Of a stretch of 64,000 nt of DNA, positions 57,777 through 64,000 are shown one piece after another. The position numbers and the translations under genes are program-made. The notes under the pieces are model-generated. The model was not told the origin of the DNA. It was given only the letters and a program-made list of their open reading frames with translations, and did not search any database. Source of the DNA: Paenibacillus silvae (GTDB lineage Bacteria; Bacillota; Bacilli; Paenibacillales; Paenibacillaceae); NCBI RefSeq assembly GCF_014639235.1, contig NZ_BMFU01000019.1, positions 1 through 64,000 of the forward strand. The letters run 5' to 3'. Position 1 is the first letter of the stretch. Each line of letters starts with the position of its first letter.

Positions 57777-58670
57777 ATGCAATATGCCGCGATGAACGGA
57801 AAGCTGGTTCAGCTGGCATCAGCCGTGGTTCCTGTAACGGATCACGGCTTTTTGTACGGACTCGGGCTGTTCGAGACATTTCGGACGTACCGGGGCAGGC
57901 CCTATCTTCTGGAACGGCATCTGGAGCGAATGGCTTCCGGCTGTGCAGAGCTGGGTATCCCTTTTGAGGTCACGGCGAGTGAGGTAGCCGATTGGATATC
58001 TCGTCTGATGCAGGCGAACCAGCTTGAGGATGCTTATGTGCGTTACACCGTATCTGCTGGCGAAGCGCCGCTTGGCTTACCTTCAGGAGACTACACCTCT
58101 CCAACCCACATTGTATTGGCAAAAGCACTGCCTGAACCATCTCCCACCCTATATGAGATTGGCAAAATACTTCAACGCCTCTCTACTCCGCGTAATACAC
58201 CGGAAGGGCAAGTCAGGCTCAAGTCGCTGCATTATATGAACAGCATATTGGCAAAGCGTGAGCTTAACCATCTTGTTCAGGAGAATCGGCGAGTGCAGGG
58301 TGCAGAGGGGCTGCAGCTTACCCGGGAAGGGTTTGTTGCGGAGGGGATGGTTAGCAATGTATTCTGGGTACGCGAGCGTGTGCTCTACACGCCTTCGCTC
58401 TCCACCGGCATTCTGCCGGGCATCACCAGAGCGGTGGTCATGGAGATTGCCGCCGAGCAAGGCATTGCTTGCAAGGAAACACAGTCGCCGTGGGAGGAGC
58501 TGTGGCAGGCGGATGAAATATTTGTGACCGGATCGGTAGCCGAATTGGTTCCGGTGACAACGCTGCGAGATCTGAACGGTCAAGAGACAACGATCAGCAG
58601 TGGACAGATTGGCCCGGTTACGGCTGTATTATTGCGTATGTACCGGGAGAAAGCGGGGTATACTTCATGA
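57777..58670 (+). CDS. pabC: 4-amino-4-deoxychorismate lyase
   Basis: This encodes a 297-residue fold-type IV PLP enzyme that cleaves aminodeoxychorismate to 4-aminobenzoate and pyruvate. VTDHGFLYGLGLFETFRTYRG (about 20-40) is the family opening, the PLP Lys is in QVRLKSLHYMNSILAK (about 145), and AEGMVSNVFWVRE and LPGITRAVVME follow. Branched-chain aminotransferases share this fold, but the pabBA neighbours fix the function. The frame extends back inside pabA; the ATG at 57777, one base after the pabA stop, gives the normal length. The stop overlaps folP (ATGA). Confidence 0.93.
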   Translation: MQYAAMNGKLVQLASAVVPVTDHGFLYGLGLFETFRTYRGRPYLLERHLERMASGCAELGIPFEVTASEVADWISRLMQANQLEDAYVRYTVSAGEAPLGLPSGDYTSPTHIVLAKALPEPSPTLYEIGKILQRLSTPRNTPEGQVRLKSLHYMNSILAKRELNHLVQENRRVQGAEGLQLTREGFVAEGMVSNVFWVRERVLYTPSLSTGILPGITRAVVMEIAAEQGIACKETQSPWEELWQADEIFVTGSVAELVPVTTLRDLNGQETTISSGQIGPVTAVLLRMYREKAGYTS

Positions 58671-59533
58671 CACTTGCACCAGTCATCTATGAACGAAAAT
58701 ATGAATGGGGCCCAGCTTCACTTACGCTGGGAACCCGGACACAGATTATGGGCATTTTGAACGTCACGCCAGATTCATTCTCGGATGGTGGACGCTACAA
58801 TAGCGTTGAACGAGCTGTCGCTCACGCGAAGCAGATGATGGCAGACGGAGCCGATCTGATTGATATCGGCGGGGAATCGACTCGTCCTGGCTCGAAGGTT
58901 GTCAGCGCAGACGAGGAGCTTGAGCGCATTATTCCCGTGATTGAAGCCCTGCACGCTGAAGCGCCGCACATACCGATCTCGGTGGACACCTACAAGGCAG
59001 ATGTTGCGCGTCAAGCGATTCAAGCAGGCGCCCATATCATCAACGATGTATGGGGAGCCAAGGCAGATCCGGCAATGGCCCGGACTGCCGCCGAGCTGGG
59101 ATGTCCTGTTATACTGATGCATAATCGTCAGACACATGATTATACCGACTATCTGCGTGATGTCGTGCGTGATGTGCAGGACAGCATTCAGCTTGCACTT
59201 GCAGCGGGTGTGCAGGAGCATCAGATTATACTGGACCCGGGCATCGGATTTGTGAAGGATATCTCCGAGAATTTGCAGCTGATGTCTTCTCTGGGCATGC
59301 TGAATGAGCTGGGCTACCCTGTGCTGCTCGCCACTTCCCGCAAACGGTTTATCCAGCATACGCTGGATGTCGGTGCGGATGATGCGCTGGAAGGCACAGC
59401 GGCAACGGTGGCATTTGGCATTGCCCAAGGCTGCCAACTGGTGCGTGTCCATGATGTGAAGCCGATCCGGCGGACGGCGGACATGTGTGATGCGATGTTA
59501 TATCGCTCTCCGGGCTTGCGGAGAAGATCATAA
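58667..59533 (+). CDS. folP: Dihydropteroate synthase
   Basis: This encodes a 288-residue TIM-barrel enzyme that joins 4-aminobenzoate to hydroxymethyldihydropterin pyrophosphate; it is the sulfonamide target. The signatures are MGILNVTPDSFSDGGRY (about 27-43), DIGGESTRPGS, INDVWGAK, LMHNRQ, LDPGIGFVKD and ATSRKRFI. The start overlaps the pabC stop by four bases. folB follows after about 90 bases, which contain no terminator. Confidence 0.96.
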   Translation: MTLAPVIYERKYEWGPASLTLGTRTQIMGILNVTPDSFSDGGRYNSVERAVAHAKQMMADGADLIDIGGESTRPGSKVVSADEELERIIPVIEALHAEAPHIPISVDTYKADVARQAIQAGAHIINDVWGAKADPAMARTAAELGCPVILMHNRQTHDYTDYLRDVVRDVQDSIQLALAAGVQEHQIILDPGIGFVKDISENLQLMSSLGMLNELGYPVLLATSRKRFIQHTLDVGADDALEGTAATVAFGIAQGCQLVRVHDVKPIRRTADMCDAMLYRSPGLRRRS

Positions 59534-59626
59534 TGGAGGACTGATACAGCCCTTCCATGGGAGAGCGAAGCGTTTTTCACATCAATTCATCTTCAATATA
59601 TTTCAGATAGAGGGCGGGCGAAACGG

Positions 59627-59989
59627 ATGGACAGAATGGTGCTTCATCGTATGGAGTATTACGGGTACCACGGTGTTTTTGCAGAAGAGCGGAAGCTGGG
59701 CCAACGGTATTACATTGATCTGGAGATTGATATGGACCTGGGTGAGGCAGGGCGTAATGATGATCTGTCCAAAACAATTAATTATGCCGAGATTCATGAA
59801 CTGGTGAAGCAGATGGTTGAGAACACATCATTCCAGTTAATTGAAGCTTTGGGCGAACATATTGCATCTTCTTTACTAGACACTTATACTATTATCAATG
59901 CATTGACAGTCAAGGTGACGAAGCCTCATCCGCCGTTTGATATTCATTTTGGAGGCGTAACGGTAGAGCTTCGCCGCTCAAGAAAGTGA
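59627..59989 (+). CDS. folB: Dihydroneopterin aldolase
   Basis: This encodes a 120-residue enzyme that splits dihydroneopterin to hydroxymethyldihydropterin and glycolaldehyde. The family segments are MEYYGYHGVFAEERKLGQRYYIDLE (split: MEYYGYHGVF, then LGQRYYIDLE), TINYAEIHELVK, QLIEALGEHIA and VKVTKPHPPF. The conserved Glu in the first segment and Lys near the end are catalytic. The ribosome binding site is poor, which suggests translation coupled to upstream genes. The stop overlaps the first possible folK start (GTGA). Confidence 0.94.
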   Translation: MDRMVLHRMEYYGYHGVFAEERKLGQRYYIDLEIDMDLGEAGRNDDLSKTINYAEIHELVKQMVENTSFQLIEALGEHIASSLLDTYTIINALTVKVTKPHPPFDIHFGGVTVELRRSRK

Positions 59990-60546
59990 GAACCATTATG
60001 ATTGCACATTCGACCTCTGAATCTTCAGAGGCTTATATTGCTTTGGGGGCTAATTTGGGTGATCGGGAGCAGACGCTGCTTGAGGCGCTGACGCTGCTGG
60101 ATGCCCACCCTCACATATCTGTGCTGCGCTGCTCTGCTCTGTATGAGACGGAGCCGGTAGGGTATGTGGATCAGCCTGCGTTTTTGAATATGGCTGCTGC
60201 AGTTCGGACAAGTCTGGCTCCTGAGCATTTGCTTAAAGAACTGCTGGATGTAGAGAATCGCCTTGGGCGAGTTCGGGATATTCGCTGGGGGCCGCGTACC
60301 GTAGATCTGGATTTGCTCTGGATGCACGGCGAGACGCGGGATACCGAATCGCTTCAGCTGCCGCATCCCCGGATGGGGGAGCGGGCATTTGTACTGGTGC
60401 CGCTGTCGGACATCGTGCCGCAGGACGAGACATCAGGTTTGTATACCTTTGTACACGCATCGTTGTCTGTACTGGATGGAAAGGATGGAATACAGCGTTG
60501 GAAAACATGCAATTGGCCAACCGAATCCGGGCATTCCGGAAGCTGA
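59986..60546 (+). CDS. folK: Hydroxymethyldihydropterin pyrophosphokinase
   Basis: This encodes a protein of about 182-186 residues that transfers pyrophosphate from ATP to hydroxymethyldihydropterin, the step before folP. The motifs are AYIALGANLGDREQTL, YETEPVGYVDQPAFLNMAAAV, ENRLGRVRDIRWGPRTVDLDLLW (split; metal-binding Asp pair) and LPHPRMGERAFVLVPL. Start is GTG 59986 (overlapping the folB stop) or ATG 59998; neither has a strong ribosome binding site. Its end overlaps the small regulator gene that follows by 49 bases. Confidence 0.92.
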   Translation: MRTIMIAHSTSESSEAYIALGANLGDREQTLLEALTLLDAHPHISVLRCSALYETEPVGYVDQPAFLNMAAAVRTSLAPEHLLKELLDVENRLGRVRDIRWGPRTVDLDLLWMHGETRDTESLQLPHPRMGERAFVLVPLSDIVPQDETSGLYTFVHASLSVLDGKDGIQRWKTCNWPTESGHSGS

Positions 60547-60710
60547 AAGGGTTAACGCAGCATGAGCTGGCAGCCGAGACGGGCATATCCCTGGCCATTC
60601 TGGGAACGATTGAACGTGGAAATCGCAGGGTGACACAGCAGGAGCTCAGCAAAATTGCGGGAGTGCTTGCGATCAGTGTAGAGGAGTTACAGGGTTTCAA
60701 TAATGGATAA
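60498..60710 (+). CDS. yazB: Small XRE-type helix-turn-helix protein
   Basis: This encodes a 70-residue protein that is nearly only a helix-turn-helix of the Cro/CI (XRE) type: RIRAFRKLKGLTQHELAAETGISLAILGTIERGNRRVTQQEL (residues about 9-50, split here in reading as RKLKGLTQHELAAETG and LAILGTIERGNRR). It lies in the place of yazB in B. subtilis, between folK and dusB. The target is unknown; local control of the folate operon is only a guess. The TTG at 60498 has AAGGATGG about 9 bases upstream. The gene starts inside folK. Confidence 0.9.
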   Translation: MENMQLANRIRAFRKLKGLTQHELAAETGISLAILGTIERGNRRVTQQELSKIAGVLAISVEELQGFNNG

Positions 60711-60728
60711 AGGGGTGAAACAGCAAGC

Positions 60729-61748
60729 ATGCTGAAGATTGGCAATATTGAAATGAAAAATCAGGTCGTTCTGGCACCGATGGCGGGGGTGTGCAACCCG
60801 GCTTTCCGTCTGATCGCCAAGGAGTTTGGTACAGGTCTTGTTTGCGCGGAGATGGTCAGCGGTAAAGCCATCGTGCATGGCAACCAGCGAACACGTGAGA
60901 TGTTGTTTGTCGATGAGCGCGAGAAACCGCTTAGTCTGCAGATTTGGGGAGGCGACCGGGAATCCCTGGTTGAGGCAGCCAGAATCGTAGATCAGGAAAC
61001 GAACGCAGATATAATCGATATCAACATGGGATGCCCTGTGCCAAAAGTAACCAAGTGTGATGCAGGTGCACGCTGGCTGCTGGACCCGAACAAAATTTAC
61101 GAGATGGTATCCGCGGTTGTAGAAGCTGTCGAGAAACCCGTTACCGTGAAAATGCGAATCGGCTGGGATAACGAGCATATCTATGTGGTGGAAAATGCTC
61201 TTGCGGTGGAACGCGCCGGCGGAAGTGCTGTCAGCGTACACGGCCGGACTAGAGAGCAGCTGTATACCGGAACGGCGGATTGGTCACATATCAAAAATGT
61301 CAAAGAAGCCGTTTCGATTCCCGTGATCGGTAATGGTGACGTAGCTTCCCCGGAGGATGCTCGCCGCATGTTGGATGAGACCGGCTGTGATGGCGTAATG
61401 ATCGGGCGTGCTGCGCTAGGAAACCCATGGATGCTGTATAGAACAATCCAGTACCTGAGCTCTGGCCAGCTGCCTCCGGACCCGGATGCCGAAGAGAAAA
61501 TTCGTGTAGCTGTCCTGCACATGGATCGACTGATCGCACTCAAGAATGAAACGGTCGCGGTTCGTGAGATGCGTAAACATCTGGCTTGGTATTTGAAGGG
61601 ATTAAAGGGATCAGCGCGAATTAAAGACGTTATTATGGAGGGCACCAAGCGGGACGAGATGGTGGATATTCTGGAGAACTTTGTGGCTCAGCTGAAAATG
61701 GAGGGCAATCTGGAGTCCGAACCGGCAATCGCCGAGAACGCTTCTTGA
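60729..61748 (+). CDS. dusB: tRNA-dihydrouridine synthase B
   Basis: This encodes a 339-residue FMN enzyme that reduces selected uridines in tRNA D-loops. The signatures are VVLAPMAGVCNPAFRLIAKEFG, DINMGCPVPKVTKCDAGARWLLDP (split; catalytic Cys in GCPVPKV and neighbouring loop), VTVKMRIGWD, VHGRTREQLYTGTADW and GNGDVASPEDA, GVMIGRAALGNPW. It carries the family's C-terminal helical extension. GGGGTGA stands about 8 bases before the ATG. A promoter for greA follows rather than a terminator that I can see. Confidence 0.95.
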   Translation: MLKIGNIEMKNQVVLAPMAGVCNPAFRLIAKEFGTGLVCAEMVSGKAIVHGNQRTREMLFVDEREKPLSLQIWGGDRESLVEAARIVDQETNADIIDINMGCPVPKVTKCDAGARWLLDPNKIYEMVSAVVEAVEKPVTVKMRIGWDNEHIYVVENALAVERAGGSAVSVHGRTREQLYTGTADWSHIKNVKEAVSIPVIGNGDVASPEDARRMLDETGCDGVMIGRAALGNPWMLYRTIQYLSSGQLPPDPDAEEKIRVAVLHMDRLIALKNETVAVREMRKHLAWYLKGLKGSARIKDVIMEGTKRDEMVDILENFVAQLKMEGNLESEPAIAENAS

Positions 61749-61796
61749 TTACCTCAGTCGGCTTGTAAAACGTTTACAGCCACAGGGGACGTAACA

Positions 61797-61825
61797 TTGA
61801 CTTTTCGAGACCGTTCCCCTATAAT
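61797..61825 (+). promoter_or_regulatory. Sigma-A promoter of greA
   Basis: TTGACT (61797-61802), a 17-base spacer and a perfect TATAAT (61820-61825). The leader to the greA start would be about 170 bases, without an assigned element. Confidence 0.8.
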
Positions 61826-62002
61826 TTCTCAGTATAAATTCGCCATGTGCGTTTACTAAGTATTAGTGCATCAGGAGGAATATTCTATTTCTCTGGAGAA
61901 CTTCATATAGTTTTGAAGATGTATGCGGGCGGAGTTCTGTCATCAGCACTGATTCCGTTGCCGTACAATCAAATTATTCCCATGACAGGAGAATCGGTTG
62001 AG

Positions 62003-62482
62003 ATGAGCGACAAGGAAGTTATCCTTACACCAGAAGGACTCAAGAAGCTGGAAGAAGAACTGGAAACACTGAAATCAGTGAAGCGCCGCGAAGTGGCTGA
62101 ACGGATCAAAGTAGCCATCGGCTATGGTGATATCAGTGAGAACTCCGAATATGAAGATGCGAAGAATGAGCAAGCTTTCATTGAAGGACGTATCATTACG
62201 CTGGAGAAAATGCTTCGTAATGCGCGGATCATTAACAGTGACGAGATCGATACCGATGCCGTGAGCGTGGGTGCTACCGTTATCGTAGAAGATTTGGAGT
62301 TTGGTGACATCACGGAATATACGATTGTAGGTACTGCGGAATCCAATCCGCTTCAGAACAAGATTTCCAACGAAAGTCCTGTAGGTAAAGCCATTTTAGG
62401 CAAGAAAAAAGGTACCGTGGTTGATGTAAGTGTGCCTGCTGGCGTAATTCAATATAAAATTGTAGATATTAAAAAGCTGTAG
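62003..62482 (+). CDS. greA: Transcription elongation factor GreA
   Basis: This encodes a 159-residue factor that enters the secondary channel of RNA polymerase and promotes cleavage of backtracked RNA. The N-terminal coiled coil (about residues 8-75) has the acidic tip in GDISENSEYEDAKNEQA, with Asp and Glu needed for activity. The C-terminal FKBP-like domain carries YTIVGTAESNPLQNKIS and SPVGKAILGKKKGT. The frame extends upstream to 61847, but AGGAGA and family alignment support the ATG at 62003. B. subtilis has greA elsewhere; here it lies between dusB and lysS. Confidence 0.96.
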   Translation: MSDKEVILTPEGLKKLEEELETLKSVKRREVAERIKVAIGYGDISENSEYEDAKNEQAFIEGRIITLEKMLRNARIINSDEIDTDAVSVGATVIVEDLEFGDITEYTIVGTAESNPLQNKISNESPVGKAILGKKKGTVVDVSVPAGVIQYKIVDIKKL

Positions 62483-62507
62483 TAACGAAGCAGTCAGGTG
62501 CAGTAGA

Positions 62508-62535
62508 CAAAAGCTTCCTTAGGGAAGCTTTTTTC
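62508..62535 (+). terminator. Terminator after greA
   Basis: The stem AAAGCTTCC-TTAG-GGAAGCTTT is followed by T residues. Confidence 0.9.
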
Positions 62536-62596
62536 AACATTACGGACAAGCGTAAACGCAAGGGCTGCAATGTAAATAAGGAGATGAATACAGATC

Positions 62597-64000
62597 ATGA
62601 CGGATGAAGTCTTGAATCAGGAAACCGAACTTAGCGAGCTGTTACAGATTCGCCGCGACAAATTGGACGAGCTCCGCAACTTGGGAATCGACCCTTTTGG
62701 CCAAAAATACGTACGTACCGAAGAGGCCGGCTCCATTCTGAAGAAGTATGAAGAACTGACCAAGGAAGAGCTGGAAGAGAAGCACATCGAAGTCAGTATT
62801 GCCGGACGGATTATGGCGAAGCGGGGCATGGGTAAAGCAAGCTTTGCGCATATTCAGGACCTGAGCGGCCGAATCCAGATCTATGTTCGTCAGGATAGCG
62901 TGCCAGAGGATAAATTTACGGCATTCAGTCTGCTTGACCTTGGAGATATCGTTGGGGTAACCGGCGTTGTTTTCAAAACGAAAACAGGCGAGACTACCAT
63001 TAAAGTAAAAGACCTGGAAGTGTTGTCGAAATCACTCTACCCGCTTCCGGATAAATATCATGGTCTGACCGACGTTGAACTGCGTTATCGTCAGCGTTAT
63101 GTGGATCTGATCATGAACCCTGATGTGCAGCAAACCTTCATTATGCGTTCCAAAATCATTCAATCCATGCGTCGTTACCTCGACTCCCATGGTTATCTGG
63201 AAGTGGAGACGCCGACGCTGCATGCGATCGCAGGTGGTGCTGCGGCACGTCCGTTTATCACACATCACAATGCACTGGATATGGAACTGTACATGCGGAT
63301 TGCGATTGAACTTCATCTGAAACGTCTGATTGTTGGCGGTTTGGAAAAAGTGTATGAGATTGGCCGTGTATACCGGAATGAAGGCATGTCTACAAGACAC
63401 AATCCGGAATTTACAATGATTGAGCTGTATGAAGCTTATGCGGATTACAAGGATATCATGGCTTTGACCGAAAACCTGGTCGCTCACATCGCACAGGAAG
63501 TGCTCGGCACACAGGTCATCCAATACGGAGATCATGAAGTGAATCTGAAGCCGCAATGGCGCCGTGTTACAATGGTAGATGCCGTTAAAGAAGTAGTGGG
63601 CGTAGACTTCTCCGTGCATATGACAGATGAGGAAGCTCATGATTTGGCCAAAAAGCACAATGTAAAAGTTGAACCACATATGACATTTGGTCATATTCTG
63701 AACGCTTTCTTTGAAGAGTTTGTTGAAGAGACATTGATTCAGCCAACCTTCATTATGGGACATCCACTTGAAATTTCGCCACTGGCGAAGAAAAGTGATG
63801 CTGACCCGCGCTTCACGGACCGCTTTGAGCTGTTTATCGTTGGACGTGAGCATGCGAATGCCTTCACCGAGCTGAATGATCCCATTGATCAGCGCCAACG
63901 CTTTGAGGCACAGATGCTGGAGAAAGAGCACGGTAATGATGAGGCACATGAGATGGATGATGACTTCATCCGTGCGCTCGAATATGGTATGCCGCCAACA
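62597..64000 (+). CDS. lysS: Lysyl-tRNA synthetase, class II (cut by the window end)
   Basis: The gene runs off the window after 468 codons; class II LysS is about 500 residues, so the C-terminal 30-40 residues are missing. The N-terminal OB-fold domain for anticodon binding (about 55-150) includes VSIAGRIMAKRGMGKASF. The catalytic domain shows class II motif 1 (IIQSMRRYLDSHGYLEVETP), the segment PFITHHNALDMELYMRIA, and motif 2 (VYEIGRVYRNEGMSTRHNPEFTM, split: YEIGRVYRNEG and HNPEFTMIELYEAY). It attaches Lys to tRNA(Lys). The ATG at 62597 has AAGGAG about 13 bases before it. No stop occurs before base 64000. Confidence 0.97.
   Translation, partial: MTDEVLNQETELSELLQIRRDKLDELRNLGIDPFGQKYVRTEEAGSILKKYEELTKEELEEKHIEVSIAGRIMAKRGMGKASFAHIQDLSGRIQIYVRQDSVPEDKFTAFSLLDLGDIVGVTGVVFKTKTGETTIKVKDLEVLSKSLYPLPDKYHGLTDVELRYRQRYVDLIMNPDVQQTFIMRSKIIQSMRRYLDSHGYLEVETPTLHAIAGGAAARPFITHHNALDMELYMRIAIELHLKRLIVGGLEKVYEIGRVYRNEGMSTRHNPEFTMIELYEAYADYKDIMALTENLVAHIAQEVLGTQVIQYGDHEVNLKPQWRRVTMVDAVKEVVGVDFSVHMTDEEAHDLAKKHNVKVEPHMTFGHILNAFFEEFVEETLIQPTFIMGHPLEISPLAKKSDADPRFTDRFELFIVGREHANAFTELNDPIDQRQRFEAQMLEKEHGNDEAHEMDDDFIRALEYGMPPT

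Noticed and set aside
63032..63949. A 305-codon frame antisense to lysS
   Set aside because: lysS motifs on the + strand are unmistakable; long antisense frames here reflect codon usage.
1..64000. CRISPR arrays, insertion sequences, prophage or defence systems
   Set aside because: No regularly spaced repeats, transposase or integrase motifs, or phage genes were seen; the region is conserved core chromosome.

Overview
The window is a chromosomal segment of an endospore-forming Gram-positive bacterium, most likely a Paenibacillus or close relative. The evidence is the gene order, which follows the origin-proximal Bacillus subtilis block from csfB to lysS almost gene for gene. Protein sequences are typical of the Paenibacillaceae, base composition is moderate (about half G+C), and TTG and GTG starts preceded by strong Shine-Dalgarno sequences are frequent. 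Nearly all genes are on the + strand. I see no prophage, insertion sequence, CRISPR array or tRNA. Gene names come from recognising motifs and order by eye; no database search was run.

Layout. 1-300: 3' end of a 23S rRNA gene, a 5S rRNA gene and the rrn terminator. 0.4-2.4 kb: an unknown lipoprotein, an unknown membrane protein on the - strand, and the anti-sigma-G factor csfB. 2.5-8.9 kb: PLP decarboxylase, tmk, darA, yaaR, holB, ricT, yabA. 9-12.7 kb: trmN6-type methyltransferase, rsmI, abrB (-) and an HD phosphohydrolase. 13-18.4 kb: TatD-type nuclease, a c-di-AMP riboswitch ahead of a G5/3D cell-wall protein (yabE), rnmV, rsmA, yabG. 18.4-25.8 kb: veg, sspF (58 codons), ispE, purR, spoVG, glmU, prs, a small unknown - strand gene, pth, fin. 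26-35.5 kb: mfd, a PrsA-like foldase, spoVT, a SpoVB-like flippase, yabN/mazG. 35.9-43.4 kb: hup, rqcP, yabP, yabQ, divIC, yabR, spoIIE, yabS, yabT. 43.4-54 kb: tilS, hprT, ftsH, nadA-nadB-nadC, coaX, hslO, yacD-like foldase. 54-64 kb: cysK, pabB-pabA-pabC-folP-folB-folK-yazB-dusB, greA and the first 468 codons of lysS.

How the genes work together. The block mixes housekeeping functions (replication, translation quality control, nucleotide, NAD, CoA and folate synthesis) with sporulation genes from entry control (abrB, spoVG, spoIIE) to forespore and coat functions (csfB, fin, spoVT, sspF, yabG, yabP, yabQ). Promoters read from the sequence fit this: a sigma-A abrB promoter with Spo0A boxes just downstream, a spoIIE promoter with the 21-bp spacer typical of Spo0A-activated promoters, a sigma-H-type spoVG promoter, and two tandem near-consensus sigma-A promoters for veg. 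c-di-AMP appears twice, as ligand of the PII-like DarA and of the ydaO-type riboswitch before yabE.

Compared with B. subtilis as I remember it, yazA, metS, yabJ and ctc are absent here, and the HD phosphohydrolase, hup, nadABC, greA and three unknown genes are added. I did not find a clearly new multi-gene system. The points most worth a second look are the Spo0A-box cluster between abrB and the HD gene, the AbrB with a Cys4 tail, hydrophilic insertions in the decarboxylase and flippase together with local G+C-rich stretches, the unknown small genes, and several unexplained structured leaders.
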